NCBI GenBank assembly: GCA_019358855.1
Contig: JAHHII010000014.1
Location: 1 to 64,000 of the forward strand
Direction of reading: 5' to 3'
From: Timaviella obliquedivisa GSE-PSE-MK23-08B
Lineage (GTDB): Bacteria; Cyanobacteriota; Cyanobacteriia; Elainellales; Elainellaceae
Length of the DNA: 64,000 nt
Under the pieces are notes generated by a model that was not told the origin of the DNA, made no database searches, and was given only the letters and a program-made list of their open reading frames with translations. The translations under genes and the position numbers were made by a program. The number at the start of each line of letters is the position of its first letter. The first letter of the stretch is position 1. Shown in pieces: positions 54,583 through 63,550 of this stretch.

Positions 54583-54709
54583 TACTTAAAACTATATCAG
54601 CCAAAGAGATCAGCAGGGTGGGGAATTGAAAACTTAACGTGCTTGCCTCATCAGTCATTCGGGTTGGTCTCGCCTATCATAAAAAGATGTTGCTAAGAAG
54701 GATCACACA

Positions 54710-55291
54710 ATGGTCGCTACAGCTTTCAAACCAGGTTTGCAAGATGGGGTCGTTCTATCTAACATAACTTGGGACACCCTGGAAAAATTAGATGCTGACT
54801 TAGAGGGAACGGGCGCACGCCTCACGTATTTAGATGGATATTTAGAAATTATGGCTCCCTTGTCTGATGCACACGAAGAACCCAAGAACACGTTGGGTCA
54901 ACTCCTCGAAATCTATATGCGACTAAAAGGCATTCGGTTTTATGGCAGGGGCAGCACAACGATCGGCATGAAGGAGTTGGGAGCACGAAAGGAGCCTGAC
55001 GAATCTTATTGCCTGGGCGATCGCCGGAAAATTCCTGACCTAGCGCTAGAAGTGACGGTCACCAGCGGCGGCATTGATACCTTAGAAATCTATCGCCGGA
55101 TTGGAATAGCAGAGGTCTGGTTTTGGGAAGATGGCGTGATTTCAGTTTATTGCCTGCGTTCAACCGGATACGAGTTGGTGCAGCAAAGCGAATTATTGCC
55201 AGAATTGGATTTGCGATCACTGGAATTCCACATGCGCATGGCAGATCAGTACGATGCAGTTAATGCTTTTATGCAAACGCTGCAATCTTAA
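54710..55291 (+). CDS. Uma2-family (DUF820) endonuclease-like protein
   Basis: 193 residues. Pattern WDTLEKLDADLEGTGARLTYLDGYLEIMAPLSDAHE, then PDESYCLGDRRKIPDLALEVTVTSGGIDTLEIYRRIGIAEVWFWEDG is the PD-(D/E)xK restriction-like fold of Uma2 proteins, present in many copies in cyanobacteria. Catalytic Asp in KIPDLALEV. No known function. Confidence 0.9.
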   Translation: MVATAFKPGLQDGVVLSNITWDTLEKLDADLEGTGARLTYLDGYLEIMAPLSDAHEEPKNTLGQLLEIYMRLKGIRFYGRGSTTIGMKELGARKEPDESYCLGDRRKIPDLALEVTVTSGGIDTLEIYRRIGIAEVWFWEDGVISVYCLRSTGYELVQQSELLPELDLRSLEFHMRMADQYDAVNAFMQTLQS

Positions 55292-55326
55292 ATGATCGCC
55301 TTCTCTTTACCGTAGGACAGGATTAA

Positions 55327-56193
55327 ATGAGCCAAACGCCAGCAGTGTTACCACCTTTTTTGATCTTGGATCAACTCCTCCAAACCTGGCTCCTCGAAGA
55401 CATTGGACGGGGCGATCGCACTACACAATCGCTCTTTCCTACAGGTGCGCCACTCGGAACCGCAACCTGGGTAATTAAAGAACCAGGAATTATTGCGGGG
55501 CTGGCGATCGCTGCCCGTGTCTTCCATTTACTCGATTCTCAGATGATCTTTACTCCAGCAGAAGAAGGGCAGCACTACAAAAACGGTGAAGTCATTGCTC
55601 AAATTTCTGGTTCGCTGGATGCTTTGCTGATGGGAGAACGAGTGGCATTGAATCTGGCAATGCGGCTGAGTGGAATTGCAACAGCGACGAGTCAATATGT
55701 AGAACAGATTGCTGATTTGCCGACTCAGTTTGTGGATACGCGCAAGACTACGCCAGGGTTAAGAATTTTAGAAAAGTACGCGACTCAAGTCGGTGGAGCA
55801 ATGAATCACCGCATGGGGTTAGATGACAGCGTGATGATTAAAGACAATCACATTGCAGCAGCGGAAGGAATTGGAGCAGCGATCGCCCAAATCCGTTCTC
55901 GAATTCCTTATCCATTAACCATTGAAGTTGAAACCGAAAATCTAGAACAAGTGGCAGAGGCGTTACAGCATGGCGCAGATATCATCATGCTAGATAATAT
56001 GTCTTTAGAAATGATGACCGTGGCAGTGCAACAAATTCGTGAAAAGAACGATCGCATTAAAATAGAGGCTTCGGGAAATATTACCCTTGAAAGAATTCGA
56101 GCGGTAGCAGAAACCGGAGTAGATTACATCTCAAGTAGCGCGCCCATTACCCGCTCGAATTGGTTGGATTTGAGTATGAGAATTATTTCATAA
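55327..56193 (+). CDS. nadC: Nicotinate-nucleotide pyrophosphorylase (carboxylating)
   Basis: 288 residues; converts quinolinate and PRPP to nicotinate mononucleotide in NAD synthesis. Conserved DIGRGDRTTQ, RVALNLAMRLSGIAT, DTRKTTPGLR and KYATQVGGAMNHRMGLDDSVMIKDNH, and C-terminal EASGNI and GVDYISSS. Overlaps the convergent C39-like gene by 11 bp. Confidence 0.97.
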   Translation: MSQTPAVLPPFLILDQLLQTWLLEDIGRGDRTTQSLFPTGAPLGTATWVIKEPGIIAGLAIAARVFHLLDSQMIFTPAEEGQHYKNGEVIAQISGSLDALLMGERVALNLAMRLSGIATATSQYVEQIADLPTQFVDTRKTTPGLRILEKYATQVGGAMNHRMGLDDSVMIKDNHIAAAEGIGAAIAQIRSRIPYPLTIEVETENLEQVAEALQHGADIIMLDNMSLEMMTVAVQQIREKNDRIKIEASGNITLERIRAVAETGVDYISSSAPITRSNWLDLSMRIIS

Positions 56194-57055
56194 ACAAGCG
56201 TCCCCAGCCTGAGCGATCGCCTTCAGGAAGCCACCGCCGATTGAGGAGAGGACGAGAATAAACGACGCTGTTGCCGTTGTTAACATCCCCGGTATAGCCG
56301 CCGCCTGCATCCAAAAGACTACCAAAAGGATCATGGCAAATGTAGTTGTTGCAGCCTGTAGTGCCAATGACAACGATCATGTGTCCGCCTGTCGGGGAAG
56401 AAAGGGAACCTCGGTGAAGAATACCGATAACGGCGGGTAGACCTGCTGCCAAAGAGGTATCAAGGTCAGCAAAGCCTAGATCAGTGTGCCAGGTAGATTT
56501 AATACCAATTTCAGATAGAGCTTTAGTTTGGGCGCTGTGGTCGGTTGTGTCGCCGTACTTGCGAACATATTGATAGTAGGCATCGTCGCTTGAGAGGGTT
56601 GCACCTAAGAATTTTGCCACCATGGCGCAGCTAGAGGTGTTGCAGGTTCGCATGGGTTCAAATTTATTATCGACTTGCTGATAATAGGGAACTTTGAGAC
56701 GGATTTCTTTAGAGGCAGCAGTGATAGATGGATTCCACGTTTTCCACATTTTATCTAGCCCAATGAGAGTTTTCTCTTGGCTAGCTTGTTCTAGCCATCT
56801 GAGGGCAGCATTTTGATGAGGACGAGCCTGGTAGGAACGAAAAACTTGTACAAAGTCGATCGCCCCTTTATTTTGACCATCGCGCCACATGAGCGCAAAC
56901 TCGGCTTGCTTTTGTGTCCCTGTGCAGCCCTGAAACCACTGAATGAGTTTAATTTGTTGAGGCTGATTGCTGAATTGTTTGGCAATAGTAATGAGATCAA
57001 CGGTAGATGGAGCAGTTTGAATGAGAGATGCATTGATGCCCTGAGTATTAACCAT
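56183..57055 (-). CDS. Papain-like C39-type peptidase domain protein
   Basis: 290 residues. A helical N-terminal region (about 15-105) and a C39_2-type peptidase domain: catalytic Cys in CNTSSCAMVAKFLG (about residue 143), His in GGHMIVVIG and Asp in CHDPFGS. No signal peptide is visible. Similar proteins in cyanobacteria are thought to act in cell envelope or bacteriocin processing; here the substrate is unknown. Confidence 0.82.
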   Translation of the reverse strand: MVNTQGINASLIQTAPSTVDLITIAKQFSNQPQQIKLIQWFQGCTGTQKQAEFALMWRDGQNKGAIDFVQVFRSYQARPHQNAALRWLEQASQEKTLIGLDKMWKTWNPSITAASKEIRLKVPYYQQVDNKFEPMRTCNTSSCAMVAKFLGATLSSDDAYYQYVRKYGDTTDHSAQTKALSEIGIKSTWHTDLGFADLDTSLAAGLPAVIGILHRGSLSSPTGGHMIVVIGTTGCNNYICHDPFGSLLDAGGGYTGDVNNGNSVVYSRPLLNRRWLPEGDRSGWGRLFMK

Positions 57056-57190
57056 AGTTCTATTTGTTACAGAATCAAATTAACCCTTTGTAGGCTTAAG
57101 GTTCCCTGTAGAACAAGCCGTAAAACTTTTTTAGATTAAGAAGGTATAAAAAAGCATGAGTAATGAAGCATTGAACCTGAGGTTTCTACT

Positions 57191-57236
57191 GAGACAAGCG
57201 CGCTGCTTTGCAGAGACCGCAAGGGTCGCCCTTCTG
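57191..57236. repeat. Partial dispersed repeat related to the RYPQ element
   Basis: AGACCGCAAGGGTCGCC shares its core CCGCAAGGG-TCGCC with the element at 19783-19817. Also contains GCAGAG...CTTCTGC symmetry. In the 285-bp spacer before argS. Confidence 0.45.
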
Positions 57237-57340
57237 CTTAACTAAGGCGATAGAAATGATGCGATAAAAAGGTCAATTAGGTCGTTATCCTAGAGAATGT
57301 TGAATCTGGCTAAGATCTCTGTTTGCGGAACTTTGGAATT

Positions 57341-59101
57341 ATGAATGCAACGATCGCCCAATTAAAAGAATGCTTTGAGCAAGCCTTAGTCGCTGCATTT
57401 GGCACTGAGTTGGCGGGAACTGATCCGATTTTGGTGCCTGCGAGTAATCCTAAGTTTGGAGATTATCAAGCAAATGTGGCGATGTCGTTGGCAAAAAAAC
57501 TAGGCATGGCTCCGAGGGCGATCGCAGAGCAAATCATTCAGCATCTCAATGTTAGTGATGTTTGTGAGCCGCCTACCGTTGCGGGTGCCGGATTCATTAA
57601 CCTGGCACTGAAAACACAATATTTAGAAGCGCAACTCAAAGCCATTCAGGCAGATGCAAGGCTGGGAATCATGCCTACTCAAACTCCTCAGCGCGTCATC
57701 GTCGATTATCCTAGCCCCAACATTGCCAAAGAGATGCACGTTGGGCATTTGCGCCCCTCAGTGATTGGTGACGCGATCGCCAGAATTTTAGAGTTCCTCG
57801 GTCATGACGTGCTGCGGCTGAGCCACATTGGCGACTGGGGCACCCCTTTCGGAATGCTGATTGCCTATGTCAAAGAAGCTTATCCCGAAGCGCTTGCATC
57901 AGGAGAATTGGCTTCAAGTGATTTAGCAACATTTTACCGATCTGCTAAAAAGCGATTTGATGAAGACACAAAATTTCAGGAGGCGGCTCGGCTAGCAGTT
58001 GTGCAACTTCAAGCAAGTGACGCTGAAACGCTGCGAGCCTGGAAAGTTGTGTGTGATTTATCCAATCGTACAAATCGCCAGATTTTTGACTTAATGGGGC
58101 TTTCTTCTCAGATTCAAGAACGAGGCGAATCTTTCTACAATCCTCTCCTAGCAGGCGTACTGGAGGAATTGGATAAACTGGGGCTGCTGGTGGAAGATGC
58201 AGGCGCACAGTGTGTTTTTCTAGAAGGATTTACCAATAAAGAGGGTAAGCCGTTACCGTTAATTGTACAGAAGTCGGATGGAGGCTATAACTATGCGACT
58301 ACCGACTTGGCGGCAATTCGTTACCGTGTCACAGAGGATAAAGTTCAACGAGTAATTTATCCGGTGGGTTCTGAGCAGACAAACCATTTTGCTCAAATTT
58401 TTCAGGTAGGACGGCGGGCGGGCTGGATTACTGATGCAGTCGAGTTTTTCTATGCGCCGCTTGGAATGATTCTGGGTGACGATAATAAAAAGCTGAAGAG
58501 TCGATCGGGAGAGGCGGTGAAGCTGGTAGATTTGTTGGATGAGGCGATCGCCCGTGCCTATGCTGATTTAGAAGCTCGACTCATAGAAGAAAAACGAGAA
58601 GAGACGGAAGCGTTTAAAGCTAACGCGGCAAAGGTTGTAGGCATTAGCGCCATCAAATACGCCGACCTCAGCCAAAACCGCACCAGCAGCTACGTTTTTA
58701 GCTACGACAAAATGCTGGCGCTCCAGGGCAACACGGCACCATACATGCTTTATGCCTACGTGCGAGTGCAAGGAATTAGTCGGAAAGGCGGCGTTGATTT
58801 TGAGCAGTTGGGAGCTAATTGTGCGATCGCATTGCAAGACGAAACAGAGCTAACTTTGGCAAAGTATTTGCTTCAGTTTGATGAGGCGTTGAGCGAAGTA
58901 GAGGTAGATTTGTTGCCAAATCGATTGTGTCAATATTTGTTTGAACTCAGCCAAAAGTTCAATCAATTTTACGATCGCTGTCCTGTTCTTTCAGCAGAGG
59001 AACCTTTGCGGACTTCGCGGTTGGTGCTGTGTGACCTAACGGCTCGAACCATTAAGCTAGGGTTGTCGCTATTGGGAATCGCGGTTTTGGAGCGAATGTA
59101 G
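57341..59101 (+). CDS. argS: Arginyl-tRNA synthetase
   Basis: 586 residues from ATG 57341. Class I: HIGH-type motif HVGH within [25 protein letters not shown]-like region [12 protein letters not shown] (KMSKS is degenerate, as is usual in ArgRS), additional N-terminal Add-1 domain and C-terminal anticodon-binding domain ending [14 protein letters not shown]. Charges tRNA-Arg. Confidence 0.97.
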   Translation: MNATIAQLKECFEQALVAAFGTELAGTDPILVPASNPKFGDYQANVAMSLAKKLGMAPRAIAEQIIQHLNVSDVCEPPTVAGAGFINLALKTQYLEAQLKAIQADARLGIMPTQTPQRVIVDYPSPNIAKEMHVGHLRPSVIGDAIARILEFLGHDVLRLSHIGDWGTPFGMLIAYVKEAYPEALASGELASSDLATFYRSAKKRFDEDTKFQEAARLAVVQLQASDAETLRAWKVVCDLSNRTNRQIFDLMGLSSQIQERGESFYNPLLAGVLEELDKLGLLVEDAGAQCVFLEGFTNKEGKPLPLIVQKSDGGYNYATTDLAAIRYRVTEDKVQRVIYPVGSEQTNHFAQIFQVGRRAGWITDAVEFFYAPLGMILGDDNKKLKSRSGEAVKLVDLLDEAIARAYADLEARLIEEKREETEAFKANAAKVVGISAIKYADLSQNRTSSYVFSYDKMLALQGNTAPYMLYAYVRVQGISRKGGVDFEQLGANCAIALQDETELTLAKYLLQFDEALSEVEVDLLPNRLCQYLFELSQKFNQFYDRCPVLSAEEPLRTSRLVLCDLTARTIKLGLSLLGIAVLERM

Positions 59102-59248
59102 AACTGAAAAGAGTTAATCTTCTGGTAGCCAACTGTCTGTTAACACGAGTTCTAAAGAATAGGGACAAGTATTTGAAAACACTGAGATTTCTAATCGAGT
59201 TTGTTTAGCTGCTTGATGACGTGCGCGTTGATAAGTCTCTTCAAGTTC

Positions 59249-59426
59249 TCGATCGCATTGCATCAACTCGCAATAGCATTGTAGAAGCCGCGATCGCATT
59301 GTGTCGGCTCACAATCGCATTGTCAGAAGAACAATGGCATTGTGTAGGGTTGCGATCGCATTGTCGAGCGCACAATTGGATGTTGAGCGGTGACAATGGC
59401 ATTGTGAAATCCGCGATCGCATTGTC
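59249..59426. repeat. Nine palindromic iterons spaced 20-21 bp
   Basis: Cores such as ACAATGGCATTGT and GCGATCGCATTGT start at 59249, 59269, 59289, 59310, 59331, 59351, 59371, 59392 and 59413. The right half GCATTGT is nearly invariant; the left half alternates between ACAAT and the HIP1-like GCGAT. The hairpin of the small-protein gene at 59427 follows directly. A phased protein-binding array or RNA structure is possible. Confidence 0.85.
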
Positions 59427-59455
59427 GGGGCTACAGCATAGATATACGTAGCCCC
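59427..59455 (-). terminator. Hairpin after small-protein member 2
   Basis: GGGGCTAC/GTAGCCCC with a 13-nt loop, equivalent to the terminator of locus 1 but without a T tract on the minus strand. Confidence 0.45.
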
Positions 59456-59467
59456 TGATGCTTTTGT

Positions 59468-59668
59468 TTATCTCACCAAGACACTCATGTACTTGCCGTT
59501 GGCAAACGGTGCGGGAATAATCGGTGTGAAACTGACGCGATCATTGGCGATCTTTTTAACGTAGAACTCGTTGATTAAATGCAGCACCTGCTCCCGTGTC
59601 CCGACGATCCACACCTGCGCTTTATCGCCATGCGAAACGGGCAGCAGTTCGTTGAACTCTGTACTCAT
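59468..59668 (-). CDS. Small protein of the leader-associated family, member 2
   Basis: 66 residues, differing from member 1 (23341) at about ten positions; identical start TEFNELLPVSHGDKAQVWIVG. Same predicted beta-helix-beta-beta order and final GKYMSVLVR. The gene and its leader are transcribed toward lower coordinates and are an inverted copy of the 23 kb locus. Function unknown. Confidence 0.82.
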   Translation of the reverse strand: MSTEFNELLPVSHGDKAQVWIVGTREQVLHLINEFYVKKIANDRVSFTPIIPAPFANGKYMSVLVR

Positions 59669-59887
59669 GCTATTTCCCTCGCTAATGTTGGGTTGAGAAG
59701 AAAAGCTTAAGGTGTGGTGTTTCTAACCACTTGTTTAACATTAGCGAGGTGAAACGATAAAATCGTTGCAGCCTAGCCTTCTGCGTCTTCAGAAAGTTAG
59801 GTTAGCTGGTTAGTTGTGTTAGTAGCACTTCTAGCCAGCGTCCTCACCTTAAGCCTGTCTACTGGTATCGAAAAACCAGTGTTGATT
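59669..59887 (-). ncRNA. Structured 5' leader with ribosome-site-sequestering stem, locus 2
   Basis: Counterpart of 23122-23340. The stem is 13 bp: AACATTAGCGAGG/CCTCGCTAATGTT (59677-59689 and 59737-59749), again covering the ribosome-binding GAGG. The enclosed hairpin GTGGT/ACCAC keeps its stem while the loop differs, and the CTTTCTG/CAGAAGG stem has one G-U pair in place of A-U. Such changes support selection on RNA structure. Confidence 0.65.
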
Positions 59888-59917
59888 AGCATAAAGGCAA
59901 AGGTAGGTTTAAGACAA
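59888..59917 (-). promoter_or_regulatory. Predicted promoter of leader/small-protein locus 2
   Basis: On the minus strand TTGTCT, 18 bp, TATGCT. TTGTCTTAAACC agrees with TTGACTTAAACC at 51296. Confidence 0.5.
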
Positions 59918-60079
59918 GTATTTTGAGGGAATTGGTGAGGGGCGATCGGGTAAGCTTTGCAGTTTCATCATTCAATTGGGAAGGGATGCAGACAAAATCA
60001 CTCTATATTTTACGCAAACTATTTCTTGTTTTCAGGCAAGGTAAAATATGCTCAAAGTTGCCACTAGTGCAGCCACAAC

Positions 60080-60123
60080 TTAATCTTTAAGAATGTAGAG
60101 TTTAATCTTTAAGAATGTAGAGT
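60080..60123. repeat. 22-bp tandem duplication before the Prx/2OG fusion gene
   Basis: Two perfect copies of TTAATCTTTAAGAATGTAGAG plus T. They end 17 bp before the start codon at 60141. Confidence 0.85.
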
Positions 60124-60140
60124 TGGACTTAGTAAGCCAT

Positions 60141-61271
60141 ATGTTTCTTTCGACAGGAGAACCTGCGCCTTGGTTTACAGCAGCCTCCACTACAAATCCT
60201 AAATATTATTTTGGGTCGGTAGCCGGACGCTATGTATTGTTGTGTTTCTTGAAATCTTCGACTGATGCAGCAAGCCAAAAAGTTCTAGAGGGCTTAGCGC
60301 ATCATCGAGAGATATTTGATGATGAATTTTGCTGTTTTTTTGGTGTCAGCATTGATCCAGATGATGAGCAATCATCTCGTCTTCAAGAGCACATACCAGG
60401 TATTCGTTTCTTTTGGGATTTCGACCAATCTATCAGTCAACAGTTTGGTGTCGTTCAGCAGAATAATACGTATCACTCATGTACCTATGTTCTTGATGAA
60501 CGTTTGCGTGTCCTCACAGTGTTGCCCTTTGCAACTCAACCAGAAAATCACTTTACCCAACTGATCTCGATTCTTGAAAAGCTACCTGAGATTCCACCAC
60601 CCGGAATGGCTTCGGTACAAGCACCTGTTTTAGTGGTTCCTCGCATTTTTGAGCCTGAACTTTGTCAAATGTTGATTGATTATTATCATCACCAAGGGGG
60701 TGAAGAATCAGGGTTTATGAAGGAGGAAAAGGGTCGTACTGTCCTTATTAGCGACCACAACTTTAAACGTCGGCGCGATCAAGAAATTCTAGATAAAGAT
60801 CTGCGAAATGCAGCCATGTTTCGCATACACGATCGCCTGGTTCCAGAGATTCAAAAAGCATTTCAGTTTCAAGCAACACGAATTGAGCGGCATATTGTTG
60901 CTTGTTATGACGGTGCGAGTGGAGGTTTTTTTCGTCCGCATCAAGACAATACAACTAAAGGCACTGCTCACCGAAGGTTTGCTGTCTCCCTTAATCTTAA
61001 TACCGGAGAATACGAGGGGGGGCTACTTCGGTTTCCAGAGTTTGGTCGCCAAACTTACACTGCTCCAGCAGGAGGAGCAGTTGTATTTTCATGTTCCCTA
61101 TTGCATGAAGCAACACCCGTAACCGAAGGGTGGCGATATGCTTACCTTCCATTTTTGTATGATGATGCGGCGGCAAAAATTCGAGAAATTAATCAAGATT
61201 TTATTGGTGAAAAGAGTCAGTCAAAGGGGTTTCAATCTAAGCCTACCAAGGCTCGAAAGAAAAGGCGTTGA
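60141..61271 (+). CDS. Peroxiredoxin-like / 2OG-Fe(II) oxygenase fusion protein
   Basis: 376 residues from ATG 60141. Residues 1-150 follow the AhpC/TSA peroxiredoxin fold (GEPAPWFTAAS, YVLLCFLKSS, FFGVSIDPDD), but the peroxidatic Cys of the P-x3-T-x2-C site is missing (KSSTDAASQ). Residues about 165-345 are a prolyl-4-hydroxylase-type oxygenase: H-x-D at His267/Asp269 (FRPHQDN), distal His322 and Arg332 for 2-oxoglutarate. The tail is basic. The oxygenase should be active; the substrate is unknown. Confidence 0.88.
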   Translation: MFLSTGEPAPWFTAASTTNPKYYFGSVAGRYVLLCFLKSSTDAASQKVLEGLAHHREIFDDEFCCFFGVSIDPDDEQSSRLQEHIPGIRFFWDFDQSISQQFGVVQQNNTYHSCTYVLDERLRVLTVLPFATQPENHFTQLISILEKLPEIPPPGMASVQAPVLVVPRIFEPELCQMLIDYYHHQGGEESGFMKEEKGRTVLISDHNFKRRRDQEILDKDLRNAAMFRIHDRLVPEIQKAFQFQATRIERHIVACYDGASGGFFRPHQDNTTKGTAHRRFAVSLNLNTGEYEGGLLRFPEFGRQTYTAPAGGAVVFSCSLLHEATPVTEGWRYAYLPFLYDDAAAKIREINQDFIGEKSQSKGFQSKPTKARKKRR

Positions 61272-61413
61272 GGTCAGTTAAGAACATGGGTTAGAGCGAA
61301 TTCATTTGTACTTGTGGTCAATTGCAAAGCTCTCTAAAAATCGTTCAACCCGATCGTTAGCAATCCACGCGCTAAGGCAGTTTCAAGGTTAAAGAAATTA
61401 GATTTACTGGTAA

Positions 61414-61563
61414 GGGAGGAGCAAAAAATAACGTCCCGATCCGCCCCCTAAATCCCCCCAATTTGGGGGACTTTGAAAGGCTCGGAAGTCCCCCAATTTT
61501 GGGGGATTTAGGGGGCTGTAAAGTTAATGCATCTTACTGGGGTTTTATTTTCACGCAACTTCC
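61414..61563. mobile_element. MITE, family A, copy 2, target duplication TAA
   Basis: 150 bp, the reverse complement type of 18513-18661 over its whole length with scattered differences. Ends GGGAGGAGC and GCAACTTCC, inner palindrome CCCCCTAAATCCCCCC. Flanked by TAA at 61411-61413 and 61564-61566. The spacer 61272-61822 holds only this element and short fragments. Confidence 0.9.
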
Positions 61564-61822
61564 TAAGTACTTGTGCTTGCTGAAAATTGTAGTTGCTAAA
61601 AGTCCTCAATCTGTCTGTGAGGATAGGGCGATCGCCTAAGACTACAAACTCGGCAACCGATCGGCACTGGAATGAATACTGGATCAATACAAAGAAAGAA
61701 AACAAAGACCCTGCGATCGCCAACTTCTTCAAAACCTACAAATTTACCGCTACAAAGAACAGGTAATTGACTTGCTCGATCGCACTTGCACCGTTAGCGT
61801 TAAAACAGTGGCGATCGCAGAT

Positions 61823-63094
61823 TCAGCCTGCCCAAAGCCCCTGAGCAAAGCGGATAGAGTAACTTGCTAGAAGAATACTGAAGAAAATTAGGACAGCGTA
61901 GCCCCAACGGGGATAGCGATTGATAAGCAGCCCAAAAGCGATCGCCCACGGCACACACGCAAAGGCAAACCGCTCTGCCGAAATCGTTCTACCTAACCCT
62001 AAAATAATCATCCAGCTAAACAACCCATACCAAAACGCAGTCGGGGGAAGTTGGTGACGAAATCGCCAAATTAAATAACCGCTGCCCAACACCATCACCA
62101 CGTTGATCAACGGCGAACCACCCACAAGCCAGAGCAGAATAGCCAAAATACAGAAGCCATAACCTGTTTTAGGAAAGCCAAAGCGATCGCGCATTTTCCA
62201 CAACAACAGGGAGAGAAGAGCGATCGCTATCATTGCCAACGGATACCACGGATCAACCAGTCGCCCTTTGTCCTCATTAGCAGCCCCCACTATTACCGTC
62301 GTTAACAAACTCAGCCAGGGCTTCCAATGAAACTCCTCAACAGGTCGCCAGCCGCGTTGTGCCAGTAGAAATGCCAGAGGTTGTTGAAAGCGCAGCCAGC
62401 AATAAAGCATATAAAACAAGATTCCGGCACTGGTGAAGAGAGCCGTGATATAGGCGAGGGGCGATCGCCTATCTCGCCAAGCCACGACTAAAAATGTGGG
62501 AATCAGCGCAACTCCTGGCGGACGAATAGCAGTAGTCAAAGCTCCAAACAGTGCTGCCCAACCATATTGCTGGCGATCGAATGCTCGTAGCGCGGCTGTG
62601 CTACCCAGCAAAAATAACCCCTCAGTATAGACAACTGCACCAAATAACGAGAACGGACACCACGCCAACGCTGCCGTTGCCCACTGCGCTACCCGCCGCC
62701 CATGCCGTTCTTCTGCCCAGAGATACAACACCACTAATGCGCCCCAAAACACCAAGTTGTTGGCGATCGTTCCCGCCACTTCAAACGATAAGCCTAAGCT
62801 CATCACGCCCTTAACTAGCAATGGGTACAGGGGAAAGAACGCGACATTATAGCCTTTACCATTGTCTTTAAATTGATAACCCTTAGTGACAATTTTCTCG
62901 TAATGCCGACTATCCCATTGAGAGAATACATCCCACCCTGCTCCCGGCGCTTCGCCAGAGGAGGGAATCGGCAAAGCCGGAGCAATCAGCAGCATAGCCA
63001 TCCAAATGATGATGCGGCTAGATAGCCACATTGCCGAGGCAAAGAAGATGGCATTCTTGAGGCGTTGGGAAGTTAGGGAATTATCAATCAACAC
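61823..63094 (-). CDS. PIG-V-like mannosyltransferase family protein
   Basis: 423 residues, about ten TM helices, from a GTG start. The first loop has WDVFSQWDSRHYEKIVTKGY, the W-D-x-x-H-Y/W pattern of polyprenol-phosphate-dependent mannosyltransferases of the PIG-V/Mannosyl_trans2 group, and FFPLYPLLVKG and YTEGLFLLGS fit. Acceptor unknown; probably works on envelope glycans. Confidence 0.85.
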   Translation of the reverse strand: MLIDNSLTSQRLKNAIFFASAMWLSSRIIIWMAMLLIAPALPIPSSGEAPGAGWDVFSQWDSRHYEKIVTKGYQFKDNGKGYNVAFFPLYPLLVKGVMSLGLSFEVAGTIANNLVFWGALVVLYLWAEERHGRRVAQWATAALAWCPFSLFGAVVYTEGLFLLGSTAALRAFDRQQYGWAALFGALTTAIRPPGVALIPTFLVVAWRDRRSPLAYITALFTSAGILFYMLYCWLRFQQPLAFLLAQRGWRPVEEFHWKPWLSLLTTVIVGAANEDKGRLVDPWYPLAMIAIALLSLLLWKMRDRFGFPKTGYGFCILAILLWLVGGSPLINVVMVLGSGYLIWRFRHQLPPTAFWYGLFSWMIILGLGRTISAERFAFACVPWAIAFGLLINRYPRWGYAVLIFFSILLASYSIRFAQGLWAG

Positions 63095-63177
63095 ACAAAA
63101 TTACCTTTGCAGTAGCAAGGCTGATTATCCACTAAGATTGCTTTAGCCGATACATTCCGATATTTGGAGATGCAAAA

Positions 63178-63504
63178 ATGGGTACAGCAACTTTTATTCA
63201 AGATGAAGCTGAATTTGATGGACTTTTAAGCAGTGATTCCTTGTTCGTGGTTGACTGTACTGCTAGCTGGTGCGGCCCCTGTAAACTTGTGGCTCCGATG
63301 ATGGATCAACTAGCCGAAGGATATGGCGATCGCATCAGGGTTTTTAAGCTTGACTTAGATTCCAATAAAGAAGTTGCTAAGCGATTTAGTATCCGAAGTA
63401 TTCCAGCAGTCATGTTTTTTAAGCAAGGAGAGTTACTGGAAACAATCATTGGAGTCAAGCCCTATGAAGAGTTTAGCGGTGCTGTCGATCGCCATCTTGC
63501 GTAG
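63178..63504 (+). CDS. Thioredoxin
   Basis: 108 residues. Active site WCGPC with Cys32 and Cys35, cis-Pro region RSIPAVMFF. Distinct from the thioredoxin at 199-525 (VVDCTASWCGPC against [12 protein letters not shown]), with a third Cys at 27, and close to the cyanobacterial TrxB-like group. It ends 46 bp before the cbiD start and may be co-transcribed. Confidence 0.94.
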   Translation: MGTATFIQDEAEFDGLLSSDSLFVVDCTASWCGPCKLVAPMMDQLAEGYGDRIRVFKLDLDSNKEVAKRFSIRSIPAVMFFKQGELLETIIGVKPYEEFSGAVDRHLA

Positions 63505-63550
63505 GATGTAAAAGATCTGGAGCCTCACTTGATGTAGACCCGACTAACTT

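Noticed and set aside
59114-59299. 61-codon minus-strand open frame after argS
   Set aside because: Its N-terminus is made of the iteron repeats (QCDRE-type) and it has no good ribosome site. The C-terminal part looks plausible, but there is not enough to call a gene.
59249-59426. Possible CRISPR array at the iterons
   Set aside because: Spacers are only about 7 bp and the units are degenerate palindromes.
61508-61732. 74-codon minus-strand frame starting KKLAIAGSLFSFF, signal-peptide-like
   Set aside because: It needs a TTG start, and its last third lies inside the family A MITE. Possibly a small secreted gene truncated by the insertion, but unsupported.
61640-61822. Plus-strand coding-like stretch (YKEQVIDLLDRTCTVSV)
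   Set aside because: No start, about 50 codons, no recognisable family; at best an old gene fragment.
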